Under the pieces are notes generated by a model. It searched no databases. It saw only the letters and a list, made by a program, of their open reading frames with translations, and was not told the origin of the DNA. Below are positions 34,122 through 42,691 of a stretch of DNA of 62,668 nucleotides, in pieces. The DNA comes from Actinomycetota bacterium (GTDB taxonomy: Bacteria; Actinomycetota; Actinomycetes; S36-B12; GCA-2699445). The DNA is taken from NCBI GenBank assembly GCA_020438795.1, contig JAGQTY010000007.1, positions 1 through 62,668 of the forward strand, in the 5' to 3' direction. Position 1 is the stretch's first letter. Each line of letters begins with the position of its first letter. Both the position numbers and the translations under genes were made by a program.

Positions 34122-34604
34122 ATGGACATCGACGAGACCATGCTGCCGGGTGTCGGCATCCGCTACGAGTTCACGACCCGGCACGGTGACCGGATGGGGC
34201 TGATCGCGTATCGGGACGGCAAGGTCGATCTGCTCTGCTACGACCCGGACGACCCCGACGTGAGCACAATGATCGGGCGCCTCGACCGTGTCGAGGCCGA
34301 CGCTGTCGCTGAACTTCTGGGCGCCCCACGGATCGTGGAACGCTTCGCGGATCTCACCAAGGAGATCCCCGGGCTGCTCACGGAGAAGGTCAGGCTCGAC
34401 GAGGAGTCCCCGTACGCGAGTGAGCCCCTCGGTGACACCCGATGCCGCACCAGGACGGGCGCCTCCATCGTGGCGATCGTCCGCGGGGATGATGTGATCG
34501 CGTCTCCATCTCCGGACGAGCTGCTGCTGGCAGGGGACCGGCTCGTGGTCATCGGAACGGCGGATGGCGTCGCGGAGGTCCGGGAGCTGCTGGGTGCACA
34601 TTGA
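34122..34604 (+). CDS. khtT: TrkA-C (RCK_C) regulatory subunit, KhtT-like
   Basis: A 160-aa cytosolic protein. The N-terminal part (MLPGVGIRYEFTTRHGDRMG) matches the KhtT N-domain, and residues about 80-160 form a TrkA-C ligand-binding domain ending DELLLAGDRLVVIGTADG. In Bacillus the homologue gates a K+/H+ antiporter in response to a nucleotide second messenger (c-di-AMP in described cases). It overlaps the antiporter gene by 11 nt. CACGAT 6 nt before ATG suggests a leaderless mRNA. Confidence 0.88.
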   Translation: MDIDETMLPGVGIRYEFTTRHGDRMGLIAYRDGKVDLLCYDPDDPDVSTMIGRLDRVEADAVAELLGAPRIVERFADLTKEIPGLLTEKVRLDEESPYASEPLGDTRCRTRTGASIVAIVRGDDVIASPSPDELLLAGDRLVVIGTADGVAEVRELLGAH

Positions 34605-35796
34605 CGCCACGATCCTGCTGGAGCTCGGGCTCCTGCTGATCGTACTCACCGCGATGTCGGGCCTGGCCTGGCGCGTGGGCTTCACGGCGGCTCCGCTGTT
34701 CCTGCTGGTGGGCCTGCTCCTGGGTGAGGGCAGTGTGGTGGATTTCGAGGAGTCGCGAGGGTTCCTGGAGGTGGCAGCCGGGCTCGGGGTCATCATGCTC
34801 CTGCTCACTCTTGGGCTGGAGTTCTCGGTGGGTGAGTTCCAGCAGTCGCTGCGCCGCCATGCGCCGACCGGGGTGGTGGACTTCGCCCTGAACGCCACGC
34901 CAGGATTCGTCGCCGGACTGCTGCTCGACCTCGACATCGCCGCCGCCCTGGCACTCGGGGGGATCACCTGGGTCTCGAGCTCCGGGATCGTCGCGAAGCT
35001 GCTCGGCGACCTCGGCCGGCTCGGCTACCGGGAAACCCCCGCGATCCTGTCGGTCCTCGTGCTCGAGGATCTCGCCATGGCCGGGTTCCTGCCGCTGCTC
35101 GGAGTGCTGCTCGTGGGCGGGCACATCCTGGCGGGGGTCCTCGGTTCGGTGCTTGCGGTACTGGTGGCGGTCGCGGTGATCCTGGCGCTGCGCAAGCTGG
35201 AGGGCTGGGCCAACCGCGTGTTCAGCCACGACGACGACGAGCAGGTCCTGCTGCGCGTGCTCGGGATCACCTTCCTGGTCGCTGGTCTGGCTGAGTGGGC
35301 CGGAGTTTCGGCGGCGGTGGGAGCGTTCCTGGTCGGGCTGTCGATACCCTCACCGGCAGTGGAACGGGTGCGTGCCCTGCTGGCTCCACTGCGGGACCTG
35401 TTCGCAGCCCTGTTCTTCTTCGTCTTCGGTCTGAGCATCGAGCTGGCCAGCATCCCGGGCGCGCTGCCGGCCGCGCTTGCTCTGGCTGCGGTCACCATCG
35501 TCACCAAAGTGGCCACCGGCTGGTTCGCCGCAGGCCGGGAGGGCGTGGGTCTGCGGGGCCGGATGCGGGCAGGCACCGCACTGATCGCCAGAGGGGAGTT
35601 CTCCGTCGTGATGGCGGGGCTCGCGGTTGCCGCAGGCTACTCGACGATCGGTCCCGTGGCCTCCACCTACGTGCTGATCGTGGCCGTCGCGGGCCCCATC
35701 CTGACCAGATCGTCGGACTGGATCACCAAGCAGATCTTCGGGCCACCGCAGTCACGCAGACGGATGGCGGGCAGACGGCTGATGCGCACCGCCTGA
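34594..35796 (+). CDS. khtU: CPA2 cation/proton antiporter, KhtU-like
   Basis: A 400-aa membrane protein with about 12 helices in the Kef/CPA2 family and no C-terminal TrkA-N domain, consistent with a separate KhtT partner. LLTLGLEFSVGEFQQSL, GGITWVSSSGIVAKLLGDL and ALIARGEFSVVMAGLA are typical of the transport core. It would export K+ in exchange for protons. The GTG start at 34594 has GGGAG 7 nt upstream and overlaps the khtT end. Confidence 0.9.
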   Translation: MHIDATILLELGLLLIVLTAMSGLAWRVGFTAAPLFLLVGLLLGEGSVVDFEESRGFLEVAAGLGVIMLLLTLGLEFSVGEFQQSLRRHAPTGVVDFALNATPGFVAGLLLDLDIAAALALGGITWVSSSGIVAKLLGDLGRLGYRETPAILSVLVLEDLAMAGFLPLLGVLLVGGHILAGVLGSVLAVLVAVAVILALRKLEGWANRVFSHDDDEQVLLRVLGITFLVAGLAEWAGVSAAVGAFLVGLSIPSPAVERVRALLAPLRDLFAALFFFVFGLSIELASIPGALPAALALAAVTIVTKVATGWFAAGREGVGLRGRMRAGTALIARGEFSVVMAGLAVAAGYSTIGPVASTYVLIVAVAGPILTRSSDWITKQIFGPPQSRRRMAGRRLMRTA

Positions 35797-35816
35797 TCTG
35801 GGCCCCAGCCGTGACA

Positions 35817-35829
35817 GGGCGCTGCGCCC
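35817..35829. terminator. Possible hairpin between convergent khtU and methyltransferase genes
   Basis: GGGCG-CTG-CGCCC forms a 5-bp stem with a triloop in the 48-nt convergent gap. It is short and has no T-run. Confidence 0.3.
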
Positions 35830-35844
35830 CGGCATCTGCTCGGC

Positions 35845-36894
35845 TCAGCAGTGCTGCTCGCGCACCCGGGCGATGCGGCTGCGTGGTCCGGCCACGAAGA
35901 GGTACTCCTTGTTGCGCAGATGGCTCACCCGGCCGACACGGCGACCCTGCGGATTGTGAATCCCGATCTGCGCGCCGACGTAGCGCTTGTGATCCACAGT
36001 GACGCAGGTGAGGTCCTCGTAGCCGGCATCCTCGAAGAATGCCTCGAGCTGCTCCCTGGTCAGCCAGGACTCGTTGTTGTAGGACAGGATGACCACGTCG
36101 GCGCGCACTGCTCCGACAAGCTCCGCCAGGGCTACGGGCATCCGTGCTTTGCGGTTGTAGTCGGACTTCGTGCGTTCCTCGCGAGCATCTTCGCGCTTGC
36201 ACGCGACGCCGTAGTGGGAGGGGGAATCCCAGCGCACCAGGGTCTCCCACACGTGATAGTTCGTGAAGTAGCGGTGCTGGTTGTACGGGGGGTCGAGATA
36301 GGCGAGGTCCACCTGTGGCAACTGTGTGACCAGTCGATTCGCATCGCCCAGGACCGCCGTTCCGGGGCCTGCCAGCAGGTCGGGGACCCGCAGTTCCATC
36401 GGCTGCAGGGCCCGGGGTGCCCATTGCTTCAGATAGGCCATCTGGAGTCCGGTCGTCGAGTCGACCCGGTCGGTCGCCTCGAGCAGGCTGGTGAGCAGCA
36501 CCGGGTACAGCCACGAGTCGCGGTACCGATCCTCGATCCGGTCCCGGATCGCGTCCACACGAGCGCCGTTGTCCGGATGCACGAACCGGGAGGCTCTGCA
36601 GAAGGTCTCGGTGAAGTAGCCGGGATGCCCGGGGAGGCGGTTGAGTTCGGTGACCGCATCGTTGAGCGCGTCCTTGTCGATGCTCATGGCATCGGTCCCG
36701 ATGTAGGTCTGCGCGAGTACGTGGGAGTAGGTCGCGATGTCGGCTGCCGTGACTGTCATGCCGCGCAGCTTCAGCTCCCGGGCGACCCGCGTTGTGCCCG
36801 TGAACAGGTCGAGGGCGGTCTGCGCGCCGGTCGCCTCGGCCAGGTCCCCGATGGTGCCCACGAGCAGTCGCTTGCTCCCGAGATACTTGATCAC
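35845..36894 (-). CDS. D12-class adenine-specific DNA methyltransferase
   Basis: A 349-aa N6-adenine methyltransferase. IKYLGSKRLL at the start and DLFTGTTRVA (about 29-38) are the AdoMet-binding part of the D12/Dam-like class. LAYLDPPYNQHRYF supplies the catalytic DPPY motif. No restriction endonuclease is nearby, so it is an orphan or regulatory enzyme; target specificity is unknown. It could instead modify RNA, as some members of this fold do. The GTG start overlaps the DUF2252 stop codon (GTGA), an unusual operon partner. Confidence 0.86.
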   Translation of the reverse strand: MIKYLGSKRLLVGTIGDLAEATGAQTALDLFTGTTRVARELKLRGMTVTAADIATYSHVLAQTYIGTDAMSIDKDALNDAVTELNRLPGHPGYFTETFCRASRFVHPDNGARVDAIRDRIEDRYRDSWLYPVLLTSLLEATDRVDSTTGLQMAYLKQWAPRALQPMELRVPDLLAGPGTAVLGDANRLVTQLPQVDLAYLDPPYNQHRYFTNYHVWETLVRWDSPSHYGVACKREDAREERTKSDYNRKARMPVALAELVGAVRADVVILSYNNESWLTREQLEAFFEDAGYEDLTCVTVDHKRYVGAQIGIHNPQGRRVGRVSHLRNKEYLFVAGPRSRIARVREQHC

Positions 36895-38288
36895 TCCAGG
36901 TCCGCTTCGGCGACCTCGAGACTCCGGTCCGCGACCGCTTGCTGGTAGGCCTGGTAGTCCGCAAGGTTCTGTTCGGCGTACCGCTTGGCGAACTCGGCGA
37001 TCGCGCCGGCAAGCGTCCTGCCGCTGCCGATGTAGGCGGCGATCGCCACGGGGTCGCCGGACCTGGCATGGGCGTGGGCCAGGGACCAGCCACAGACGTT
37101 CGCGTAGCGGTTCAGCTCCATCGCGCCGAGCCGTTCGAGGCGGACCGAGCTCTTCCAGTCCCGCAGTTGCCGCCAGTAGTAGCCGCGTCCGTTCACCGGC
37201 GCGCTCATGCCGAGGAAGATGTCCGGCTCGGCCTGCAGCACACGCTTGCCCCGCACGATCCGCTCGCTCGGGCTCAGGCCCTGGCCGGGCAGGTACTCCT
37301 CCAGGCTGCTGCGTCTTGCCTCGCGCACCTGCAGGAACAGTGGGTCCGAGGCATCACGTCCCTGACCCAGCACCACCACGGTGCGGGTGCCGAGACTGCC
37401 CACGCCAACCGTCTTCAGAGCCGCGTCCACGAATTCGTAGCGGCCGAGCAGGAGTGCGGTGTCGTTGGTCAGGGAGTCGGCGTAGCTGGCGAGGCTGGTG
37501 CGCCAATGCTGCTGCAGCTGCAGAATCTCAGGCTTGTCCTCGAGCCGGCGCACGGGCACCAGCAAGGGGCTCAGGTTCCGGATCCGCAGCCGTTCGCCAT
37601 CCACCTTGGCGAGTTTGCCGAGTGCCTGCTGCCTGGTGCGGGCTTTCGCGGTCGGTGACACGTCGCTGATGCGCCGGCGCCGCTTCTTGGGCAGCAGTGG
37701 GCTCAGTTCGCCCACGCCGAGCTGAGTGTGCCAGCTCTCCAGATAGCCTCGATCGGCGAAGTCATTCATCGCCTTCGCATAGCCGAGCACAGCAGCGTGC
37801 GCGGCGCGGGTGGCGGTCCCCTTGGGGAAGTCGAGGTCCCGGGCGCCGATAACGGCACTGGTGGCCAGCCGTTTGAGATCCCACTCCCAGGGGCCCACGA
37901 GCGTCTCGTCGCAGTCGTTGATGTCAAAGACCAGCCGGCGGCTCGGTGAGCTGAAGAAGCCGAAGTTCAGTAGGTGCGCATCGCCGTTTATCTGTGCCGA
38001 GAGTTCGGAATCCGGCGTACCTGCAAGATCCGCAGCCATGAGCCCCGGGCTCCCCCGGAAGAAAGCGAACGGGGAGGCGAGCATGCGCATGCGTCGGGTA
38101 GGAACCAGCCAGTCGATCCGGTCCTCGTTGGACTGTTCCACGAGTGTCACGGGGTCCGGCCGAGCAGGGTCGGGGGTCCAGTCGGCGTGTGAGCTGCGCG
38201 GTGCCATGCCGCGGGACTGGGTACCGAGCTCTTCGCGTTCGGCCAGAGTCTCCTCGTTGCCGCTGTCGCTGCGCACGCCATCCTGCAC
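36891..38288 (-). CDS. DUF2252 family protein
   Basis: A 465-aa cytosolic protein of the DUF2252 family, widespread in actinobacteria and distantly kinase-like (APH fold). RMRMLASPFAFFRGSP, INGDAHLLNFGFF, FDINDCDETLVGPWEWDLKR and YANVCGWSLAHAHARSGD are signature stretches. The GDxHxxNFG segment resembles the catalytic loop of aminoglycoside phosphotransferases, so small-molecule phosphotransfer is possible but unproven. GTG 38288 has AGGAG 5 nt upstream; GTG 38294 overlaps the SD and is less likely. Coupled to the downstream methyltransferase. Confidence 0.88.
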   Translation of the reverse strand: MQDGVRSDSGNEETLAEREELGTQSRGMAPRSSHADWTPDPARPDPVTLVEQSNEDRIDWLVPTRRMRMLASPFAFFRGSPGLMAADLAGTPDSELSAQINGDAHLLNFGFFSSPSRRLVFDINDCDETLVGPWEWDLKRLATSAVIGARDLDFPKGTATRAAHAAVLGYAKAMNDFADRGYLESWHTQLGVGELSPLLPKKRRRRISDVSPTAKARTRQQALGKLAKVDGERLRIRNLSPLLVPVRRLEDKPEILQLQQHWRTSLASYADSLTNDTALLLGRYEFVDAALKTVGVGSLGTRTVVVLGQGRDASDPLFLQVREARRSSLEEYLPGQGLSPSERIVRGKRVLQAEPDIFLGMSAPVNGRGYYWRQLRDWKSSVRLERLGAMELNRYANVCGWSLAHAHARSGDPVAIAAYIGSGRTLAGAIAEFAKRYAEQNLADYQAYQQAVADRSLEVAEADLE

Positions 38289-38380
38289 GTTCACTCCTGG
38301 GGGTTCGCCGGTTTCACGTCACCGAGGCCAATGTAGCCCGTGTTGGCGAGCGCCTGCTCGGGCTGCCCGAACTCGGCGCA

Positions 38381-38448
38381 GCGATCGCCCGATCGGTGGC
38401 GCGATCGCCGGGAATGCCGCCGATAGTGAAAGAATCGTCATGATCATG
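38381..38448. promoter_or_regulatory. Cluster of GATC-centred palindromes in divergent promoter region
   Basis: Between DUF2252 (minus) and the DMT gene (plus) lie GCGATCGC (38381-38388), CCGATCGG (38389-38396), GCGATCGC (38401-38408) and CATGATCATG (38439-38448). The two identical octamers are 20 bp apart, two helical turns. Candidate operators or methylation sites. The rest of this 222-nt gap shows a GGAGG for the DMT start and nothing else recognised. Confidence 0.45.
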
Positions 38449-38510
38449 TTTGGGTCGGGCATTCGCCGGGGACGACACAGCCAGTTCCACTTTCGGAGGG
38501 TTGAGAGAAA

Positions 38511-39518
38511 ATGTTGTTAGGCATCATCGTCAATATCCTGGCCGCGATATCCGCGGGCCTCGCCACTGTTCTATTGCGCCGGGTCGCTACGGAGGTAGAG
38601 AAGCCCGATGATGCCAAGCTCCTGCCGATCCTGATCCGCCGACCGCTGTGGTGGGTGGGCATCGCGGCGCTGCTCGGCAACTTCGTCGGCACCTACTTCG
38701 CATTCAGGCTCGCGCCGGTGCCGGTGGTGCAGCCGTTCGCCGCGGTGTCGTTGATCGCGGTGGTGGTGTTCGCAATTCCGCTGCTCGGCGAACGACCCAA
38801 CAAGGCCGAGTTCATCGGGATCATTGCCGTGGTCGTCGGCCTGTTCGTCAGTCTCGCCACCATCGGTGATGATGCCGGGCTGAAGGAGATCTCTCCCGTG
38901 GTCTTCATCGCGGTCGTCGGCGGGTTGCTCGTGTACTGCGTCGTCGCCTACATCATCTTCCGTCGGGGCGTGATCAAGGGTGATTCCGCTCGCGGCGCGC
39001 TGGTCGGCACCGTGACCGGTACAGCCATGGGCGTGGGTGCGGCAATGCTGGCGCTCCTCGGTGCGGCCCGCAACGGTGACCCCGGCTCCTGGATCCCGCC
39101 CACGGGGCTGATCATCTTCGCGATCGTCCTGATGCTCATCGCAGGTGCCTGGGGGATCGGGCGGCTGCAGCACGCGCTGCGGGAACTCCCGGCCAACTAC
39201 GTCGCTCCCACTCACCAGATCACGCTGCTGCTGGTTCCCATCGTGGTCGCCGTGACCGTATACGGACAGACGCTGCCCGGTGGGTTCACCCAGTGGACGA
39301 TGCGGATCGTGGCCCTGGTCCTGGTGGTGGGTGGCATCTACATCCTGTCCACGGCCAAGCAGGTCGCTGAGGACATGGAGGTCCTGGAGGCCGGTGGCGG
39401 CCACGGTGGCATCCACCCGGTGCCGCCGCAAGGCCATGCCGAGCCGGTCGAGACTCAGGTGGAGGCCGCCGCGCCGGCACCGGATGCGGATCCGGCATCA
39501 TCGACCCGCACGACCTGA
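38511..39518 (+). CDS. DMT-superfamily membrane transporter (EamA/NIPA-like)
   Basis: A 335-aa membrane protein with about nine to ten helices. VNILAAISAGLATVLLRRVA, the second-helix segment FAFRLAPVPVVQPF and FAIPLLGERPNKAEFIGI fit the drug/metabolite transporter superfamily, including the recurring LGERP motif at the cytoplasmic side. A Pro/Ala-rich tail of about 50 residues, likely cytosolic, extends past the last helix. The start is backed by GGAGGG about 11 nt upstream. Substrate is unknown; metabolite, Mg2+ (NIPA type) or drug export are all possible. A strong hairpin follows the stop. Confidence 0.82.
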   Translation: MLLGIIVNILAAISAGLATVLLRRVATEVEKPDDAKLLPILIRRPLWWVGIAALLGNFVGTYFAFRLAPVPVVQPFAAVSLIAVVVFAIPLLGERPNKAEFIGIIAVVVGLFVSLATIGDDAGLKEISPVVFIAVVGGLLVYCVVAYIIFRRGVIKGDSARGALVGTVTGTAMGVGAAMLALLGAARNGDPGSWIPPTGLIIFAIVLMLIAGAWGIGRLQHALRELPANYVAPTHQITLLLVPIVVAVTVYGQTLPGGFTQWTMRIVALVLVVGGIYILSTAKQVAEDMEVLEAGGGHGGIHPVPPQGHAEPVETQVEAAAPAPDADPASSTRTT

Positions 39519-39536
39519 GCAACCGAATCAGAACAC

Positions 39537-39571
39537 ATGTTCGGCCACGCGCCCCGCGCGTGGCCGAACAT
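39537..39571. terminator. Bidirectional hairpin terminator
   Basis: A perfect 15-bp inverted repeat, ATGTTCGGCCACGCG (39537-39551) and CGCGTGGCCGAACAT (39557-39571), with a CCCCG loop, lies between the convergent DMT and M23 genes. It is symmetric and can serve both. Confidence 0.85.
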
Positions 39572-39617
39572 CATCTCGGGAGTTCCGGATTGTAGCGCCA
39601 GTGGTGTGGTGTGCTGA

Positions 39618-41003
39618 TCAGACGCAGACGCGGTTCTTGCTGCCGCTACCCAGCCAGCCCCGTGGATCGTAGGGGTCGCCGTAGACACGAGCCTCCAGGT
39701 GGAGGTGCGGACCGGAGGACAGGCCCGTCGAACCCACGTAACCGATCACCTGTCCCCTGCTGACGTGCTGCCCGGACGAGACGATGATTGATGACTGGTG
39801 ACCGTAACCACTGGTGACACCGTTGCCGTGGGAGATGACGGTGAAGTTGCCATAACCGCCGCTCCAGCCCGCTGAGATCACGGTTCCGGAATCGACGGCG
39901 TGGATCGGCGTCCCGGATCCGGCTCCGATGTCGGCGCCGGCGTGGCAGCGTGTGTAGTGCAGGATCGGGTGGAACCGCCAGCCGGCCTCGGATCCGATCG
40001 CGCCACCGTAGATCGGGAACACCCAGTCTCCGCTGCCCCCGCCACCGGAGCTGCTGCTGCCACCACCGGAGCTGCTGCCGCCGCCTGAACCACTGCCTCC
40101 GCCGGACGAACCGCCCGATGAGCTGCCGTTGTTCTGCGCGGCCCGCTCTGCGGCCTCACGCTCGGCGGCCTCACGCTCGGCGGCGCGGCGAGCGGCCTCG
40201 GCGATCTGCTGCCTGATCCGCTCCTGCTCTGCGGCGAGCTCGTCGTATGCCGCCTTGATCTCGGCCTGATGCTCCTTGGCGACCTTCAGGGCGCGCTCCT
40301 GGGCGGCGACCAGTCGGTCGACCTCCTGCTTGGCCTCCAGGGCGCGCTGTGCAGCTTCCTGGGCGCTGCCGTAACGTTCCTCGGCGATCTTCTTCTTCTC
40401 GACAGCCCGTCGTCGCAGCTCTTCCAGCTCGGCCTCGACGTGGGTGGCGTTGGCCCTGCGCTCGGCGACGTCGGTCACGGCGTCGTTCGCGGTCCATGTC
40501 AGCGACCGGATGGTCGCCAGTCGTTCGGTGAAGTCCGAGGGGCTGCGCGAGTCAAGCAGCATCTCGATCTCGGAGAAGGGTCCCACCTGGTAGGCACGCC
40601 GGGCGAAGTCGCCGACGTCTGCGCGCAGTTCGACCAGCGAGTCCTCCAGGGCCTTCAGCTGGCGTTCCGCGGAGGCCACTTCCTCCTGGGCATCGCTCAG
40701 TTCCTGTTCGGCGGCCCGGGTGAGCGCTTCGAGGCGCTCCTGTTCGGCGCGAGCCTCCTCGAGGCGCTGGCGTGCGGCGGGCAGCTTGTCCTGCGCTTCG
40801 GAGAGGTCACGGCTGGCGGCCTGGACCTTCTTGTTGTGGACCAGCACATCCTCGTGAGCGTCGGAGAGCGCTTCGGCGTTCTCGCGCTTCTTGTCCTGGA
40901 GGTCACCTGAAGCGGGCCCGGCCAGCAGAGCTGTCGTGAGCGCCCCGGTTCCCGCCAGTGCTATCCACCATTTGGTCCTGCTGGGGCCGTTGCGCAACGT
41001 CAC
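39618..41003 (-). CDS. Secreted coiled-coil M23 peptidoglycan hydrolase
   Basis: A 461-aa envelope protein. A signal or anchor segment (about 10-32, WWIALAGTGALTTALLAG) is followed by about 270 residues of heptad-rich coiled coil similar to EnvC/NlpD/CwlO-type hydrolases. A Ser/Gly-rich linker with runs of GGGSSS separates it from the M23 domain. That domain has zinc-site HAGADIGAG and GPHLHLEARV, so it looks active. It probably trims peptidoglycan at division or growth sites, with the coiled coil as regulator. GTG 41003 is chosen for TAGTTT 7 nt upstream and because the signal peptide then has normal length. A candidate MtrA box lies upstream. Confidence 0.9.
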   Translation of the reverse strand: MTLRNGPSRTKWWIALAGTGALTTALLAGPASGDLQDKKRENAEALSDAHEDVLVHNKKVQAASRDLSEAQDKLPAARQRLEEARAEQERLEALTRAAEQELSDAQEEVASAERQLKALEDSLVELRADVGDFARRAYQVGPFSEIEMLLDSRSPSDFTERLATIRSLTWTANDAVTDVAERRANATHVEAELEELRRRAVEKKKIAEERYGSAQEAAQRALEAKQEVDRLVAAQERALKVAKEHQAEIKAAYDELAAEQERIRQQIAEAARRAAEREAAEREAAERAAQNNGSSSGGSSGGGSGSGGGSSSGGGSSSSGGGGSGDWVFPIYGGAIGSEAGWRFHPILHYTRCHAGADIGAGSGTPIHAVDSGTVISAGWSGGYGNFTVISHGNGVTSGYGHQSSIIVSSGQHVSRGQVIGYVGSTGLSSGPHLHLEARVYGDPYDPRGWLGSGSKNRVCV

Positions 41004-41010
41004 GGGTATG

Positions 41011-41016
41011 AAACTA
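41011..41016 (-). promoter_or_regulatory. -10 box for leaderless coiled-coil M23 gene
   Basis: TAGTTT on the minus strand, 7 nt before the GTG at 41003. Confidence 0.5.
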
Positions 41017-41060
41017 TTGGTGTCGCTTCCGGTGGCCTCGTGACGACACCCGGCGTTTAG

Positions 41061-41076
41061 ATAACGATTCGGTAAC
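41061..41076. promoter_or_regulatory. Candidate MtrA-binding site (direct repeats)
   Basis: ATAAC (41061-41065) and GTAAC (41072-41076) are directly repeated with an 11-bp period. This matches the RTAAC-N6-RTAAC layout reported for the essential actinobacterial regulator MtrA, which controls cell-wall hydrolase genes. It lies about 60 bp from both divergent start regions. Confidence 0.55.
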
Positions 41077-41120
41077 ACCCGCCTTCCGCGGAGGACTACA
41101 CCGCTATTCGTTCGACTGGG

Positions 41121-41126
41121 TAGCAT
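41121..41126 (+). promoter_or_regulatory. -10 box upstream of WS/DGAT gene
   Basis: TAGCAT would give a transcript start near 41133 and a leader of about 38 nt that includes GAGAGG before ATG 41171. No clear -35 is seen. Confidence 0.4.
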
Positions 41127-41170
41127 TGAGGGTGCGGCGAAGCGCCGGACATACGAGAGGATGCAGCCAG

Positions 41171-42649
41171 ATGGGCCAGTTGCAGGACGTCATCGCGACC
41201 TTCAATGACCAGCGGGGGGTCGGCACCCAGGTCACGGGATTCGATGCCGCCGTTCTGCGGGGTGGCAGCAAGAACCGCATGCTCCGCTCCACGATCGTGG
41301 GTGTGATCCTGCTCGATTCGGCTCCCGACTGGGAGCGCTTCCGGGCCAAGGAGGAGCGGCTCACCCGACTGGTGCCCATTCTGCGGATGCGCCCCCTGTA
41401 CGGCGCGGCCAATGTGCTGCAGCCCCGGTTGGCGCTCGATCCGGACTTCGACATCAATCTGCACCTGCGTCGCATGCGACTGCCTGAGGGTGGCACCTGG
41501 GACGACGTGCTGCACGAGGCCCGGCGGATGTCCCTGGTGGACTTCGACCACGACCGGCCATTGTGGGAGACCGTGCTGATCGAGGGTCTGCCCGGGGAGC
41601 GGGCGGCGATCATCTTCAAGCTGCACCATGCGCTCGCCGACGGCAAGGCCACGGTCGAAATGGGAGCGCACCTGCTCGAACTGTCTCCCGAGCCGACCGA
41701 CGAGGAGATGCCTGATCCTCCGGAGGCCGATGACGCCAACGTCGTCGCCATCACGCGCGCCAACCTGACCGACACTGCCGGGCGGCTGCTGGGCGCGGCC
41801 ACGGGAACCGCCAAGCTGGCGGGATCGCTGGCGCTCGGGAGCGTCCGCGAACCGCGGGAGACATGGAGTGATGCCGCGAACGTGGTCGGCTCGGTGTTCC
41901 GGGCGACCAAGATCCCGGGCAGCGAGATGTCACCCCTGATGACCGAGCGGGGGGCTACCTACACCTTCAGCACCTTCGACCTGCCCTTCCCCGACATGAA
42001 GACCGCAGCCAAGACCAGGGGGTTCACGGTCAACGACGTCTTCCTCGCCTCCTGCTCGACAGGGCTCGCCAACTACCACGAGCGCTTCGGCTCCTCCGCT
42101 GAGGAGTTGCGCTTCGTGATCCCGGTCAGCATCAAGGGTGCCGTCAAGGATGGCAGCACCGCCAATGAGGTGGCGCTTGCCCGGTTCCCGCTGCCTGTCA
42201 GTGAAGTGAGCATCGAGGAACGCCTGCAGTCCGCGCACGACGAGGTCAAGAAGTGGCGTGAGGAGCCCGCGCTGGCGCTGACCAATCAGCTCATGGACGT
42301 CAGCTGGCTGGTCCCGGTACCCGTGATGGTCCTGTCGGCCAAGGGCACCGACGTCACCACCAGCAATGTGCCGGGCCCGCCGTTCCCCATCTACCTGTCA
42401 GGTGCCCGAGTGGTGGGCACCTGGCCGCTGGTGGCGACCGGCGGTGGTGCCGCCAACATCACCATGGTCACCTACGACAACACGGCCTTCGTCGGAGTCA
42501 CGACCGATGATCGCGCCATCGTTGATCCGGATGCCTTCGTGGCGGACCTGCGGGCAGGGTTCGAAGAGGTTGTGGGTGTCCCCGCGGCCACCACGGACCC
42601 CACTGAGGACGACGCCTCGCACGCGGGCAGAGTACGCAGCGAAGGCTGA
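41171..42649 (+). CDS. Wax ester synthase/diacylglycerol acyltransferase (WS/DGAT)
   Basis: A 492-aa acyltransferase of the bacterial WS/DGAT family that makes triacylglycerol or wax esters from acyl-CoA. The catalytic HHxxxDG motif is intact as KLHHALADGKA (near residue 150). SNVPGPPFPIYLSGARV and a late TYDNTAFVGVTTD are further family marks. No membrane segment is evident; such enzymes associate peripherally with membranes and lipid inclusions. ATG 41171 begins the recognised domain; a GTG at 41132, 5 nt after TAGCAT, would add 13 residues and is less likely. A lipase-like gene follows 42-54 nt downstream, as often seen in mycobacteria. Confidence 0.92.
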   Translation: MGQLQDVIATFNDQRGVGTQVTGFDAAVLRGGSKNRMLRSTIVGVILLDSAPDWERFRAKEERLTRLVPILRMRPLYGAANVLQPRLALDPDFDINLHLRRMRLPEGGTWDDVLHEARRMSLVDFDHDRPLWETVLIEGLPGERAAIIFKLHHALADGKATVEMGAHLLELSPEPTDEEMPDPPEADDANVVAITRANLTDTAGRLLGAATGTAKLAGSLALGSVREPRETWSDAANVVGSVFRATKIPGSEMSPLMTERGATYTFSTFDLPFPDMKTAAKTRGFTVNDVFLASCSTGLANYHERFGSSAEELRFVIPVSIKGAVKDGSTANEVALARFPLPVSEVSIEERLQSAHDEVKKWREEPALALTNQLMDVSWLVPVPVMVLSAKGTDVTTSNVPGPPFPIYLSGARVVGTWPLVATGGGAANITMVTYDNTAFVGVTTDDRAIVDPDAFVADLRAGFEEVVGVPAATTDPTEDDASHAGRVRSEG

Positions 42650-42691
42650 CCCTGCGCTCAGCTCGACCGGCCAAAGCGCCGGCGGTCTGTC

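Noticed and set aside
35845..36894. Restriction-modification system
   Set aside because: No endonuclease or specificity gene adjoins the methyltransferase; the coupled partner is DUF2252.
41004..41100. Possible c-di-AMP (ydaO) riboswitch before the coiled-coil M23 gene
   Set aside because: The leaderless promoter leaves no leader to hold a riboswitch, and conserved ydaO segments are not visible.
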